NCBI GenBank assembly: GCA_015680685.1
Contig: MNCI01010839.1
Coordinates: forward strand, 922,530-986,529
Origin: Gnetum montanum
Taxonomy: Eukaryota > Streptophyta > Gnetopsida > Gnetales > Gnetaceae
Direction of reading: 5' to 3'
Length of the DNA stretch: 64,000 nt
Made by a program: the position numbers and the translations under genes. Within the stretch, counting starts at the first letter, position 1. Each line of letters begins with the position of its first letter. The notes beneath the pieces were generated by a model. That model was not told the DNA's origin, did no database searches, and worked only from the letters and a program-made list of their open reading frames with translations. This document shows, piece after piece, positions 42,420-54,392 of this stretch.

Positions 42420-44072
42420 TACCCCCATAACTAAATGAAAAATTTTCCTAGAGTGTAGAAGTGGAGGAACAAGTTTCTTACAAAATATTGGGAAGGTATG
42501 GAATTATTAACTAACATATAAACTAACTAGATGGAACATATAGACTCTAAGTGCCCAAGTGTACAGAGTTACAATTTTTATAAAATTGGGTGTTCATGAG
42601 AAGAGAGGGAAACACCCTAGATAACACTGGCATCCAACACCTCTTGGTAGCTAAAGAGCAAGGGAGAAGATCTACCAATCATGAATAGTCCTCATCATGT
42701 GGTACTGCTACATCATCCTTGGTGAAGATAGTCTTGCTTCCAGTCCATGCTTCCCACTGCAATCATAACAGAATCATGAATTAGTATGCAATGTGTAACA
42801 CATAGCTATTAAATTCCTTTTCTCATTGGTGGTTACACTCAACTAGGTTGTGATTGTGATAGATTGATTCCTTTAGTAGTGTTAGTGGGAAGGATGACAA
42901 ATAGGGTAAATTAGATAAGTGGTCCATTACGTTTGAAAAAGTTTGACCCAAGGAAATATTTGAAGAGGATGTAAGAATTCACAACAATAAAAAATGAAAG
43001 TTTACTAAAAGATGTAGTAGATGTGCACCATTCGATGCCATTGATGAGGTAAACAAAAAGATTTAATTGTAAGAGTGTCTAAGGGTAAAGAACTTAACTA
43101 ATCCAACCAAAAGATATGCAAGTGGATCCTTCCCAAATCAAGCATAGGCCTTTTATGCCCTTGCATAACTTCAAACTAAATAGTCCATGGGCTCCATGGA
43201 TGATTAATGGTTACAAAAGGTTAAGTATGAAAACCCAGAAGAAACTACCTAAGAATTCTGACACATCAAAATAGGACATTGAACAAGAACATGAAACTAG
43301 CAGTGAGGTGAAACATGGAAAGCATAAATGGATGAGAGAGAGTGGAATGGATTTTTTGATTAAGGCCACATGAAGTCCCTTGTGCATTTTATGGTTAAAT
43401 GACTTTGATAAGATCCATCATTAGTCCAGACCAAAACCAACCTCATTCATTAACCTCGCATCACCATTCTAAGATCAATCGATCCCCCTGAGACATAAGA
43501 GTGCTCCCATAAAACAACCATCATTCCTTATTAGAGAAGAAAAAAGAAGTAGGAAGTAAGGAAGGACCTTAATTAGAGGGGACCTTCAGGCATGGGTAAC
43601 ATTTCTTTCTAGTCCCATAACGAATGCTTATAACCCTTTTATTTTGTCTAAGGGGTGTGCTTTGAATTCCCATCATTTGTTTTTGAAATGGAAACCACAC
43701 CATGCAAAGATTTATGTGCTTATTTTGTCTAAGGGGTTTGCTTTGAATTTCCATTGTTTTTTTTATTTTTTATGAGAACCACACCATGCAAAGACTTATT
43801 CAACTTCCTTTTATTTGTCAACACAGAACAATAAGAAATCATGAAAATACACATGCACCCAGGCAAACAAAAAGGCACAAAGAATACCAAATCCCCTTGA
43901 AGCCACACCCTATTCAAACCTTTGAATCTTTTCCAATTTTAGAAACTACCAAATTCACAAATTTGTTAAAGTTTTATTAATGAAAATGGAACTACACATT
44001 TCCAGAACAAGGAAAACCATAGAGTTTGTAGATGGGTGGATGTTGTAGACTCATTGCTTATTTCATGAAAAA
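42420..44072 (-). other. 3' noncoding region of B, left of A2
   Basis: It aligns by eye with the 3' region of A1: the block around 43560-43800 (AATTAGAGGG...GTGTGCTTTGAATT...CCATGCAAAG) matches 5150-5280. The GTGTGCTTTGAATT block occurs twice here (43656 and 43732), a local tandem duplication of about 76 bp. No coding. Confidence 0.6.
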
Positions 44073-44589
44073 NNNNNNNNNNNNNNNNNNNNNNNNNNNN
44101 NNNNNNNNNNNNNNNNNNNNNNNNNNNNNNNNNNNNNNNNNNNNNNNNNNNNNNNNNNNNNNNNNNNNNNNNNNNNNNNNNNNNNNNNNNNNNNNNNNNN
44201 NNNNNNNNNNNNNNNNNNNNNNNNNNNNNNNNNNNNNNNNNNNNNNNNNNNNNNNNNNNNNNNNNNNNNNNNNNNNNNNNNNNNNNNNNNNNNNNNNNNN
44301 NNNNNNNNNNNNNNNNNNNNNNNNNNNNNNNNNNNNNNNNNNNNNNNNNNNNNNNNNNNNNNNNNNNNNNNNNNNNNNNNNNNNNNNNNNNNNNNNNNNN
44401 NNNNNNNNNNNNNNNNNNNNNNNNNNNNNNNNNNNNNNNNNNNNNNNNNNNNNNNNNNNNNNNNNNNNNNNNNNNNNNNNNNNNNNNNNNNNNNNNNNNN
44501 NNNNNNNNNNNNNNNNNNNNNNNNNNNNNNNNNNNNNNNNNNNNNNNNNNNNNNNNNNNNNNNNNNNNNNNNNNNNNNNNNNNNNNNNN
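44073..44589. other. assembly gap (517 N) hiding the 5' LTR of A2
   Basis: B sequence runs into the gap on the left. On the right the first 11 bases (GTTGCCAAGGA) are the 3' half of a family A primer site. The missing DNA must therefore contain the A2 5' LTR (about 850 bp, so the N count is not the true size), its left TSD and a little of B. Confidence 0.75.
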
Positions 44590-44600
44590 GTTGCCAAGGA
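44590..44600 (+). promoter_or_regulatory. partial primer-binding site of A2 (tRNA-Asp type)
   Basis: GTTGCCAAGGA corresponds to GTTGCCGGGGA of the tRNA-Asp site with two G-to-A changes. It is truncated on the left by the gap and placed 130 bp before gag, as in A1. Confidence 0.65.
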
Positions 44601-44730
44601 CTAAGTTGTTTGTGCACTAAGTAGAACATAGGAAATCATCCCCATCATTGGGAAGCTTAAACAAAACCTTAGGATTAATCAAAAGAAAATTTAAACAATG
44701 GTCAATAGCACACCAACTAGATAACAATGT

Positions 44731-46976
44731 CTTCTTCTTCTCATAAAAGCACTTCACCACCTAGGGATCACACAAGAGATAGTCGATGGTCTAACACACG
44801 TAACCCAGAACCGCTAGTTCCTCAATAGTATCAAGTGGTATATACTCATCATGATGAGTATATACACAATTTTACTTTTATCCTTCATCAGGATGAACAA
44901 CTACGTTGGAGAGACCTGCAAGGTAACATAGTGTTACCCCCAGATCGGGTAGTCCCTAACATGATCCTTCATGCTCTTGCACAGATAGGCATGAAGAAAC
45001 TATACACTAAATATGTTGCAAATGATTATGACATAAGGGATTACCATCCCACAGCAGTGCAATGTCTAAGGAACTCGTGGTAGAAGAGTTATCACACATC
45101 TTTGAAGGGCAAAGGACCCTGCAATGCTTCGCCTATCATAAGAAAAGTTAAGGGTGGTGAACCTATCTTAATAGGTTCTTCACAAAATGATGTTCCCCCT
45201 CCTAATGAGAGTGAGGAGGTGGTGTATCTGAACCTTTGCTCCATGATACACAACCCTAGTTCTGATGCCCATGAACACTAAGTGTTCAATGAGGGAACAC
45301 AAACAAATGATAAGGATGAGCAGTTTGATCATCATCACGATCGGGGCCGTAGCCACCGAAGAGAAGGTAGGAAACATCATCATGGTGATGGTTCTCCTTC
45401 CTCTTCCCCTTCATCACATCACTCACCCTCTCCTTCCACATCAGGACATAGTCAAAAAGAGCCCAACCATGAGGATAAGGGTAAGCATAGTGAGAACCCT
45501 TGACGAGAGTCTCGAGAGTGAGGACAAGGGCATTCTAGAGAATCAAGGCAAAGAAGGGAAAGTAGGGAACCACGTAGGCATCATAGACGTCATGAGAGAG
45601 ATGCTCATGATGAACCCCTACTTGCCACCTAAAGTATGTTAGATATTATGGAGGCAGTTAGAATACCTACAAGGCACCAAAAAGATAGCCAGATCAAGAG
45701 ACTAGACATAAACAATATCCCACGGTTTGAGGGGAGATACAACGTTAATCTACAGAACCACTTACAGGCATTCCATGATGCCCGTGCCTTACAGAATATT
45801 GAAAATAAGTGGCAGAAGTTAAAGTTGTTCCCTAGGACACTGATAAAAGAAGTGAAAATTTGGAACTGGTCTTTAGAGCTAGAAACCATTAGGAGGTGGA
45901 GTACAATGCTAGAATTGTTTAACGATAAATACCAAACATACTCCAGAATGTCCAACTTACGTAAGCAGATCCAAGGATGGAAGCAGGGTAATCATGAACC
46001 CTTGGATGCTACCATGGACTGATATTATGAATTACTACATTGTTGCCCAGGCCATGATGATGGGCTAAGACATGAAACTAGGAGAACCCTTGGGGCATAT
46101 GCCCAAGGGAGATTATATGAACTTAGATCCCATGAAGTTCATAGATTGTTAGAGCAAGTAGTTAAAGAAGAAGGGGAGCTATGGAAAAGAGAAAGCGCAG
46201 AAGAGTATAACCGTGATCCTTCCCTCCAAAAGAAGGGAGTAAGATTCTGTGAGGAAGAGGATGAGTCATCACTTGAGGAGTTGGTGAATAGAAAAACATT
46301 GCCACTTCAAAAGCTAACAACTGAATTGTTGGCTAAGGTAGATCAAATATGGAGCTCCTTAGATAGTAAAATTGAAACTGTCCTAAAAATCGTAGAAGAG
46401 TCTAGGGAGAGAGGCAGTGATTATGATTAGAAAAAGAAGAGAGAAGTGGTCAATGCACATAACAAGGGTAAGGGAAAAATGACTATCACTGATGAGGTTA
46501 TGGATTTAGATACAGATAATTACAGTGGATGTGAGATCTGCCAATATGACCATCCTAAGGGATGTTTCCCAATAATCTCACATCTACAAGAGTCTGGGGT
46601 GTATGCACTCAACCCAAGACTTAACAAACGGAAAGAACACTGAAGGTTACCTTATCCCCAAGGTAACCCAAGGCAGTTCCACCAACTGTTAACATGTTAT
46701 CCAAGTGGAACTCTACCACAACCTATCAGGAAACACTAGCAGTGGCAACACCCATAGTCATGGGGAATGCCACCGCCTAGGCAACCATACCCTTACAGAC
46801 AACCAGACCCATATGGCTACTACATGCAACAACCAATTTCTCCAAGTGACTCTATGGGTATGCAACCCCACAACATCACTACCAAGTTTGGGAGTATTTT
46901 AGGACTCCTTCTCCTATGGGAGACACACCACATGAATACCATCCTCCAAATCCATTTGCATCTTTTACGCCAATAG
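44731..46976 (+). pseudogene. gag of A2, one frame with a few stops
   Basis: A single frame is kept from ATG 44731 to about 46976 without indels. It is interrupted by few stops: TAG 44826-44828 (CAG in A1), TAG about 45082, TAA 45280, TGA 45501, TAA 45633, TGA 46020 and TAG 46428. Order: N-terminal domain with FTFILHQDEQLRWRDLQGN; Ser/His-rich segment SSSPSSHHSPSPSTSGHS; Gag core LFPRTLIKEVKIWNWSLELE, then RRWSTMLELFNDKYQ; Glu/Lys-rich helix; knuckle-like GCEICQYDHPKGC (about 46528-46566, Cx2Cx3Hx3C); and a Pro/Tyr-rich tail. It is the best-preserved gag of this family in the window and shows the domain order. Confidence 0.82.
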
Positions 46977-47155
46977 TTCCACTACCACTCGCTGCAACGA
47001 CATAAGGGGAACTCCCCACTCAACCATAGCAATGTAATGCTATGTGAGTAGTAAACCTTCAACCCACTGCTGGTTCTAAAAACTGTACAAAGATAAGACC
47101 TTTCTTCAAAACCAAGAGTTCAAATAAGCTCTCACAACCACAAGCGATTGAGTCT

Positions 47156-47803
47156 ATGACCACTCCTCCAACAAATAAGGCTTTGGAGCTCCTTTCAAAT
47201 CAACAACAGAGCTCAAAAAACACGGTCATGTTAATACATACCATTACTGACTGGATCAAGGTGGGCCACCTTCCCAAGAAATTCTCTGATCTTGGAAGCC
47301 CCCTAGTTTATCTCCAAGTCACTAGGCATGAACCTCATAAGGCTCTTCTTGACTCAGGTTCCAGAGTCAACTTAATCTCACGAGAAATGTATAAAGCCTG
47401 GAACCTGCCTCCACTCAAGAAGAGAAAAATTCAACTAGAGTTGGCTGACCAATCCATCACCATTCCCTTGGGATTGGTAGAGGACATCATTACCACTATG
47501 TGTGGTTGGTCATACCAAGCTAATTTCCTAGTGATATAAGTCAACATTAACAATGGGGACTTTCCAATTATAATGGGGAGGGCATGGCTTAGCACCATCA
47601 ACGCATGCCTAGGAATCCATGATCTTTCCTTGGAAATATTTAAGGAAAAAATTTATGGAAATATCAAGAAGAAGAAAGTTCCATGCATCACATACAGTGG
47701 CTCAGAGGGTGATGACATGGAGGAATGCTCAGCATCTCCTGCATGCAACTGGTGTGCCCAAGAAACTCAGATACAAAGGTGCCTATATGTAGCAACCACA
47801 TAA
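47156..47803 (+). pseudogene. protease of A2
   Basis: The frame differs from gag. Retropepsin features: ALLDSGSRVNLIS with catalytic Asp-Ser-Gly at 47351-47359, LPPLKKRKIQLELADQ, IPLGLVEDIITT, then a TAA at 47537, IMGRAWLSTINACLG and LSLEIF. Length and order fit the complete domain. It retains the DSG triad, whereas A1 has DLG at this site. A deletion removes the rest of pol 190 bp downstream. Confidence 0.82.
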
Positions 47804-48055
47804 CAAGAGAACACCCAATGGTTTACCACTAATCAAGAGAGCAGCCCACCAACATGCATGGAACAAACTGGGGAAACAACTTGCACCCACAACGAAAGCA
47901 TAGATACATTGGAATATGAGCATCGCCGACTTCCAACCCTTTACCTGAAAACATCAATTGGCAGAAGTTGGACACTTTTAAGAAATTCAAACAAATGCTC
48001 ATTATGGATCCCTCCTTTTCAATTTAGTCATGGAGGAGATGGCCACCTATGCTAA
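47804..48055 (+). other. pol linker and deletion junction of A2
   Basis: Up to about 47993 the sequence matches the A1 linker (GAAGTTGG...AATTCAAACAA). From about 47996 it matches the A1 3' region (GGATCCCTCCTTTTC, then the PPT-like word at 48022). The join marks loss of about 2.9 kb of pol. Confidence 0.7.
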
Positions 48056-49904
48056 TCATTCGGGGCCCTCAGTTTCTTTTAAGTTTTTTATTTTACACAT
48101 TTCTTTAACATTTCTTGTTTTTTTTACAACATCATTTATACTTTTTCATTTCTTTGTGTGTATGTGTGTGCTTATCTATTTTGTTAATTTTTTCACCCAA
48201 TAAGTGCTCTAATGATGGTATGAACTATTTTCTACTGGTTGCTAATGTTTGGCTTTTACCTTTAAGATTATGATGTTGATACTAAGGTATGGTTCTTTTG
48301 ATATAGCAGGCAATGAGTTCACTTAACCCATACATCCATAAATTTCTATTATCTCTCTCGGCTTGGAAATGTACAGTCCCTTTCTAAATAAGAACTATCA
48401 ACAAATCAGTGACTGGTCATTTCTCAAACTAAGGAAGGACTCAAGGATTGAACATGATGTGACTTCAAGGGGACTTGATGCATTTGTGTTGGCCATTCTC
48501 TTGGGTGCTTGGATGTTTTCTTTTTGATTTTTCTTACCATTTCGACATTGCTCCATCATCCAGAAGCTGAGCTAATAAACATAGCAAAGTTTTTGCATGG
48601 TGTGGTTCTCACACAAAAAAAATAGTGAGAATTCAAAGCACATCTCTTATACAAAATAATCATTTGGGCTACAAGCACTAGTTATAGAACTAAAATAACA
48701 TGTTCCCTCTAACTAGGGCCATTCTCACTTCCCATTCTCTCCTCCTTCATTTTTTTGGAATGGTGGTGGCTCTCTGGTGAAGGCATTCTTGTTACTTCAA
48801 GTGGATGGATTGGCCAAATTCATTAATGCGAAGTCACTGGATGTGGTTTGTTTGAGGCTGGACTTGGAATGGGATCTACTAAGTCACATTAATCATTAAC
48901 TACACAAGGGGTTGTACATCACCTTATTCTTGAGATTCCATTCCATTCTCTCCTTTCCATCATTCTTCCTCCATTGTCCACCTTATTATCGGTTGTATCA
49001 TTAGTGTATATTTTGGTTGACGCATTGTTTTCTTTTTGGTAAATTCTTGTGGTTAAGACTTTAACTCTTGTTCCAAATGACATTCCCAGAGCCTACAGAC
49101 TCTTTGAATGTGGGTTTTTCAGGGCATTAAGGACATGAGCCTGCTTTGGGAAGGACCCACTGGCATTTCTATTTGGTACACCAGTTAAATTCTTTCCCTT
49201 AATATTTTTGCAATCCACTCTATTTTGTTCATTTCCATCTTGACATCTATTTCATCGATGTTATAGTTGTCTCTTTTTCTCCATATTTCTTGTTCTTTTT
49301 CTTTCTCCATTCTATCACTACCAGAGGTTCACTCTTAGTCATGGGGGTCTTGACCAAATTTTTTTGATTTTCTCCTAACCCTTACACCTTCGGTAGTCAC
49401 CACTATTGTATCTCCAGACCTGTATCAGCCATAGCACAACTCAACCAATGGACCTTTCAGCGAAGCAAGGTATCCACTGCATTGTGATTCATTTACCCTT
49501 GCTAATATAAAGACTTTTTTGTGTGTGTAGATGGCAATCATACAACAAAGGATTGGATCTAGAGGAAACACTTGGAATGGATCGGTGCTAAAGAAGCTAT
49601 GCAAGGAATGAGATGGATGGTGTGCTTATGGATAGACAACAAAAGGTGAAATCTTGGTGTTGGTAGTGGTAGAATTCTTCTCTATTCTCTCTTCTCTCTC
49701 AGCTACCAAATACGGCCTGATCTCAAATGTATAAGGTGTTCACTCTTGTTGTTATCGTGAACACTAGTTTTGTCATGTTCTGTAATGATGATCCATTCAC
49801 ATGTCATCCCATTCACCATTAGTTCCATTCAAGTCAATAAGCCCATACCTTCCCAATATTTTGAAAGGAACTCAAGGATAAGTTTTTATTTAGTCATGGG
49901 GGTA
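48056..49904 (+). other. noncoding 3' region and PPT of A2
   Basis: Matches A1 3951-5830 in reverse complement. It carries PPT-like words at about 49335-49348 (TTAGTCATGGGGG) and directly before the LTR (about 49891-49904), plus a variant at 48022. A CT-rich run at 49677-49700 is the counterpart of the (AG)n in A1. No env-like frame. Confidence 0.7.
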
Positions 49905-50762
49905 TGATGGGACACGATATCACATGGGCTGCGATATCACATACACGTTATCATGTCTATCACGATATATCATCCCTTGCGATATCGCGTATGCGATATC
50001 GTGTCTTCCCCTGCGATATCGTGTACACGATATCGCAACGCACCGCCAAATCTATAAATAAGAGGTGGCTCTCCCTTGTTTCGCCATCTAGATCTAGACC
50101 TCAGGAAAACTCTTGCAATTTTTCCTTTCTAGAGTTAGAGTAATTTCCATGTGCCTGCAATAGGAGTCCCAAAGTGAAAGGATCTTTATTCAAGCAAATA
50201 TTGTACCTGAGTACACGTTTGTGTACAGAAATAAAGATGAACTTTTTGGATACACATTGCAGTGCATAGACTAAGATAATTAGGACTTTAATTATTGTTG
50301 ATTGTTTAAATTCTTTATTAGTTAATTAATCTCTCTCAACCCTCAACACTCCTAGTTAAGTGCATTCAATATGACCACTTCAAGCATGTGCGTTACACTT
50401 GGTAATCCTAGTAACAAATAGCGTTTGGTAATCCCAGAAGGTTGTATTGGTTCAAGGTGTGAATGGCAAGTGGGAATGGATACTGATGCTAGGCATTATA
50501 ACTTAGTTAAAATTAGTTACTTAGTCTCTTCACCCTTTCCCTCATTAGCATTGGCGATAAAACATAAAAGACATAAAAATCACATACCTCAGACTTGCTT
50601 AACCATACAATTGTGACAAATACAAGTCTAGGAAGACAATAAATGATTAACCTTAAGTGTTCCATAAGGCGTGTAGGCACTTAGTCTGTGGAGTTCGACC
50701 AGGTCGCACGTGTAACACTCATATTCGTATGGTTGAGTGTAGGGGTACCTCGCCACTCATCA
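49905..50762 (+). repeat. 3' LTR of A2
   Basis: 858 bp, TGATGG to TCATCA. The first 135 bp hold about eight GATATC-type words. The TATA box TATAAATA is at 50053-50060. It then matches the other family A LTRs to the end. Confidence 0.9.
50012..50037. repeat. 26-bp perfect palindrome 15 bp upstream of the LTR TATA box
   Basis: The half-site TGCGATATCGTGT (50012-50024) is followed at once by its exact reverse complement (50025-50037). Further GCGATATCGCG/TGCGATATCGTG words lie at 49978-50002. Confidence 0.92.
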
Positions 50763-51470
50763 CCACTGTACCTAACACTTATTAAAAAAAAGTTAGAAAA
50801 TCACACCATAATAAAAGAAAACATAAAAGAAAGTGTAAAATATTCAAGAAATAGCAAATGTACTAACAATGATGTAAAATAAAAATTAAAAAATATTAAT
50901 AATAAAAACAAGAATATGTAAAACAAAAAGATGTAAAACAACAAATTGTAAAACAAAAAGATGAAAAAGACTTAATAATCTTAAAGACTAGAATGGGGAG
51001 TAACCCCCATGACTAAAAATTTGGCCATGAAAAGGATTAATAAGTGGATAAATAAGGTCCATGCATGTTACTAAAACATTGGTAACTTTCATGCCCTAGC
51101 CACTGGGTGTCTATTGGTGGTGTGGTGGCTCAATAGAAAAATTGTTGGTCACACACCTAATGGTTAACTGTATGGTGGGTCAGGGTATGAGGTGTGATAA
51201 CATTATGGATGGTTGGCCCATGGTTTCACCCTTGATAATGATATCATATGCATGGATTTATTTGTCTCCCCACACTTGTAGATTCATTGGTTAGATTTGG
51301 GATTGGAGTACTGATGGATGGTGGCCCTAGTGTATGATCAAAGAACGTTGGTTGAGACAAGGAAGGTGGTGTACTAGATTGACCTTGTACTAGCTTGAAT
51401 GATATGGTGGATCCATGTGTGGTCTACTTTGGCATATGTTCTTTCCTCTGGAAGGGATGTTTCCTATGTT
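50763..51470 (-). other. B internal DNA right of A2, noncoding
   Basis: The A-rich segment 50785-50990 matches the A1 stretch 5690-5810 and is followed by the PPT-like word CCCCCATGACTAAAA at 51004. From there to about 51470 the sequence has only decayed pieces of the Gag tail. No protease or RT is present. Confidence 0.6.
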
Positions 51471-53460
51471 GCAGTTAAGACCCATTGGTGTCAACATGTC
51501 TATGCACATGCACACCACAAGAAGCATTCATTTGTTGATATTGTGGTGTTGAACCTTCCTGAGATGCTAGAAATGGCATATAAGGAGGTGGATTATCAGA
51601 ATATCGAGGGTAGGCTAGATGGTAAGAGGCATGAGGTGGTGATCCTTTAGGGGATGTCATGGATTAATGGTACTCAGGAGAGTGGTAGTGGTGATTTGAA
51701 GTAGAGGATGTTGAACTAGTTGGAGAAACAAGGTGTTGAACATAGTATCCATACTATTTTGGCGAAAGGAGAGGATAGGGCTAATTTGGTGGTGTCATCC
51801 CCCATGACTATGTTTGTTTCCACTACAGTTTATGACTATGTCAAGGCTGGTAATGAGTCCCCCTAAGATGGTACAATTAGTTGTGGGACTATCTATAAGC
51901 ACCTTGTGGGAGAGGAAATATCCCAGGCATGTGTTTTTGCGTAAAATTTGGATTTAAATAATCTACCCAATACTCTTGTAGATGCAACAAGACTAGGAAA
52001 TGGCCCTTTAAATGCTCATATATGTAGATGTCACATCCATTATCTTCATCTTTGGTTGAGTCTATAGCCTCACTCTCCTTAGCCATTTTTCCTGTTTGCC
52101 GAAAAGTGTTCCTAGCTATTTCTTGGTTCTGTATCCTTTGTTTAGTGTCATCTCTTGGCTTGTTTTGCATGATCCTCTCCTTGACTATATCAATAAGAGT
52201 TGTAATATTTTCATATATCCATTTGGAAATCCTATTAAACTTTTCTTATAGTTCATCAATAGACTCTTATGTTGACAAGGTTTATTGTGGGGTCACCATA
52301 TCAAAAGTGGTTTCATTCTTCTTATCATAGATCTGGACCTCCTTCTGTTGAAGAGATAGGTCCCATTGATGGTTTTTTGACATTCTCCCATTTTCACATC
52401 TCCCCTTCTTTTGCCATATGCTCTATTAGTTCTTAGATCTAATGGGCTTGAAGCTCATATTATTTCCTTGCGGCATACATCACAAGGGTCTCCTATATTT
52501 CATTACAAAGCCCATCTATGATGTGGAAAAGTCATCTTTTCTAGGAGAAACCATGGCCTTTGCATCTATTCAATAATGCATAATTTCATAATATCTATCT
52601 AAGGTCATGTCCAATGATTCATGTTGTTCTTGCTTCCACTCTTGGATCTGTCTCCTTAAATTGGACACCCTCACGTAGGATTGGTATTTCTTATTGAAAA
52701 GTTCCAACATTGTGGACCATCGTCAAATTGAATTTGGTCTTTATGATCTATAATACACTTCAACTCTATCAATTAGTATACTAGGAAAGAGCTTAAACTT
52801 TTTCCACCCACTTTCAATGTTCTAGAAAGCACAAGCATCATGGAAGGCTTGTAAATGATGTTGTGGATCTAAATTATAGCCTCCTGCAAATTTAGGAATA
52901 TTATTCATGTCAAGCTTAGGTAGACAGCTCTTTTTGTGATGCCTGCAAGATATCTTAACAACCTCGATGATATGAATTAGGCTCTTAGTGGCCAACAAGG
53001 GTTCATCATCATCAAACAGGTTGTATGGAAAATTTCTATCACTATTCCTATGATTGTGATGATGCTATCTATGTTCATGGTGATGTCTGATTTTTCCCAT
53101 GGGTTTAATTTTGGATTTTATTTTGACCCTTTAGTGGAGCCTTATCTCCATACCTACATTCATCTTCATTAGAACTATACATTGAGGGGGAAGAGGAAGA
53201 TGAGAAATTGGAAGGATTGTCATAGCTTCTATGATGTTTCCTAGGGTCCCTTAATTTATTGTCTCTTGGTTTTGAGGAGGTATTAGGTCTTGAGGCCTTC
53301 CCTAGTTTAGGACTTACCTCATCTCCTCCAATATTTTTTACCTTAGATGAGTGTATCCTTTGAGTGTCATCAAGGTGAGCTAATTTTCTTCATCATATAT
53401 CATGTTATTTCTCTAATGAATGTGTTCACTATACAGTGCATAGTCACTTCTATGTGGGAG
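51471..53460 (-). pseudogene. gag relic of B
   Basis: Minus-strand reading shows the family A Gag order: N-terminal decay (53460-53000); core with LDMNNIPKFAGGYNLDPQHH and HLQAFHDACAF (about 52900-52830), RRWSTMLELF-type sequence (about 52710) and VSNLRRQIQEWKQEQHE (about 52650); Glu/Lys-rich helix; the knuckle remnant GCDIYIYEHLKGHF (both second Cys and last Cys lost, about 52030-51985); and a Pro/Tyr-rich tail (51660-51475). Stops are frequent. Homology to A1 and A2 Gag is clear by eye. Confidence 0.78.
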
Positions 53461-53572
53461 AGACATTGTTGTTGGTTTATGATGTGTGTGAGCTAATAGT
53501 TTATTAAATATATATCATTAATACCTTTACAGTGGTTGTGTATAATATAACTAATCTAAATAACTAGCACCA

Positions 53573-53590
53573 TCTCTGACAACAGCACTA
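53573..53590 (-). promoter_or_regulatory. primer-binding site of B (tRNA-Asp type, decayed)
   Basis: One base after the LTR end the minus strand reads TAGTGCTGTTGTCAGAGA. It aligns without gaps to TGGCGCCGTTGCCGGGGA: 12 of 18 match, and all six differences are C-to-T or G-to-A. Confidence 0.75.
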
Positions 53591-53591
53591 A

Positions 53592-54392
53592 TGATGAGCG
53601 GTACGAATCACATATGAATCACAAGCGTTCACACACAATCCAGTCAAATTCCATGGATGGGACTAATTGTGGCATCTAGATTGCTATACCTTAATCTTAG
53701 TTCATTGTCTTCCCACTTGGACTAGTGGTAGCTTTTTCACGTATGGTTTAGTCTAGAGTGAGACATATGATTTTTATTATTTTATGTTTTATAAGTTTAT
53801 CACCTACAATAAGAATGAATAGTGGAGTAATTTAAAATCTGATTCATTTACTACCTATCTAGCCTAACACAAGTACCTTTCCACCTTCCTAAACACATCT
53901 TGAACACATATAGTGTTGTTGGACTACAAAATGTTAAGCATTTTTGGGTTACCAAGTACTATATGTATGCTCAAAGTGGTCATGCTTTTGTTCATTAACA
54001 ACTAGAAATTAATTAATTATTTAAATGCATTAAAGTAAAGTGCATTAAAGGAAACATGAACCTATTCTTAGTGCTACAAGGATTGTCAAAAGAGTTCATT
54101 TTTATTTCCATCACACTACTGTGCTTAGGTACATCAGTTCTTGAACAAAGAACCATACACACTTACACTCTTTCTATGGGCACTCAGAAAATATTCTAAC
54201 TCTAGAGAAAATAAACTACAAGATCTTCACTACTCTAACTAAAAACTATCAAAAACTCATGCCAAGTCTGAAGCCCAAGCACTATATTTATAGGCCAACA
54301 TATACCCTATGACATCAAATACCCATCATCACATCATGACCCCAACATAAAGGCTCTTATGTTGGAGCTGATGAAAAAGAAGTGTTTCATTA
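53592..54392 (-). repeat. 5' LTR of B
   Basis: 801 bp, pairs with 41590-42419. Its outer end is TCATTA (TCATCA with one change), followed by the TSD GTTAT. TATA box (minus strand) at 54285-54292. Confidence 0.85.

Larger units (their letters stand above)
44590..50762 (+). mobile_element. element A2: family A copy lacking RT-INT, nested in B
   Basis: Plus-strand order: partial primer site, gag 44731-46976, PR about 47156-47803, a deletion junction near 47995, noncoding 3' region, PPT and 3' LTR 49905-50762. The true start lies in the gap to the left. Relative to A1 the interval equal to about 5886-8771 (all of RT, RNase H and INT) is missing in one step. A2 keeps gag and PR in better condition than A1. 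The 5 bp after the LTR are CCACT; the matching left copy is not visible. Confidence 0.82.
41590..54392 (-). mobile_element. element B: gag-only relative of family A (contains A2)
   Basis: The LTRs are 41590-42419 (3') and 53592-54392 (5'), with TSD GTTAT. LTR termini and the first 25 bp resemble family A, but the body differs (shared GGACTAGTGGTAGCTTT block). The minus-strand order is 5' LTR, primer site 53573-53590, gag about 53460-51470, then A-rich 3' DNA and 3' LTR. No PR, RT or INT is visible on either side of the nested A2. The B DNA that flanks A2 matches neighbouring parts of the A1 3' region, so pol was probably absent before A2 arrived. B would be a non-autonomous derivative mobilised by a related element. 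Confidence 0.82.

Noticed and set aside
44032-44629. Open frames of about 180-190 codons on both strands
   Set aside because: They consist almost wholly of the 517-N gap.
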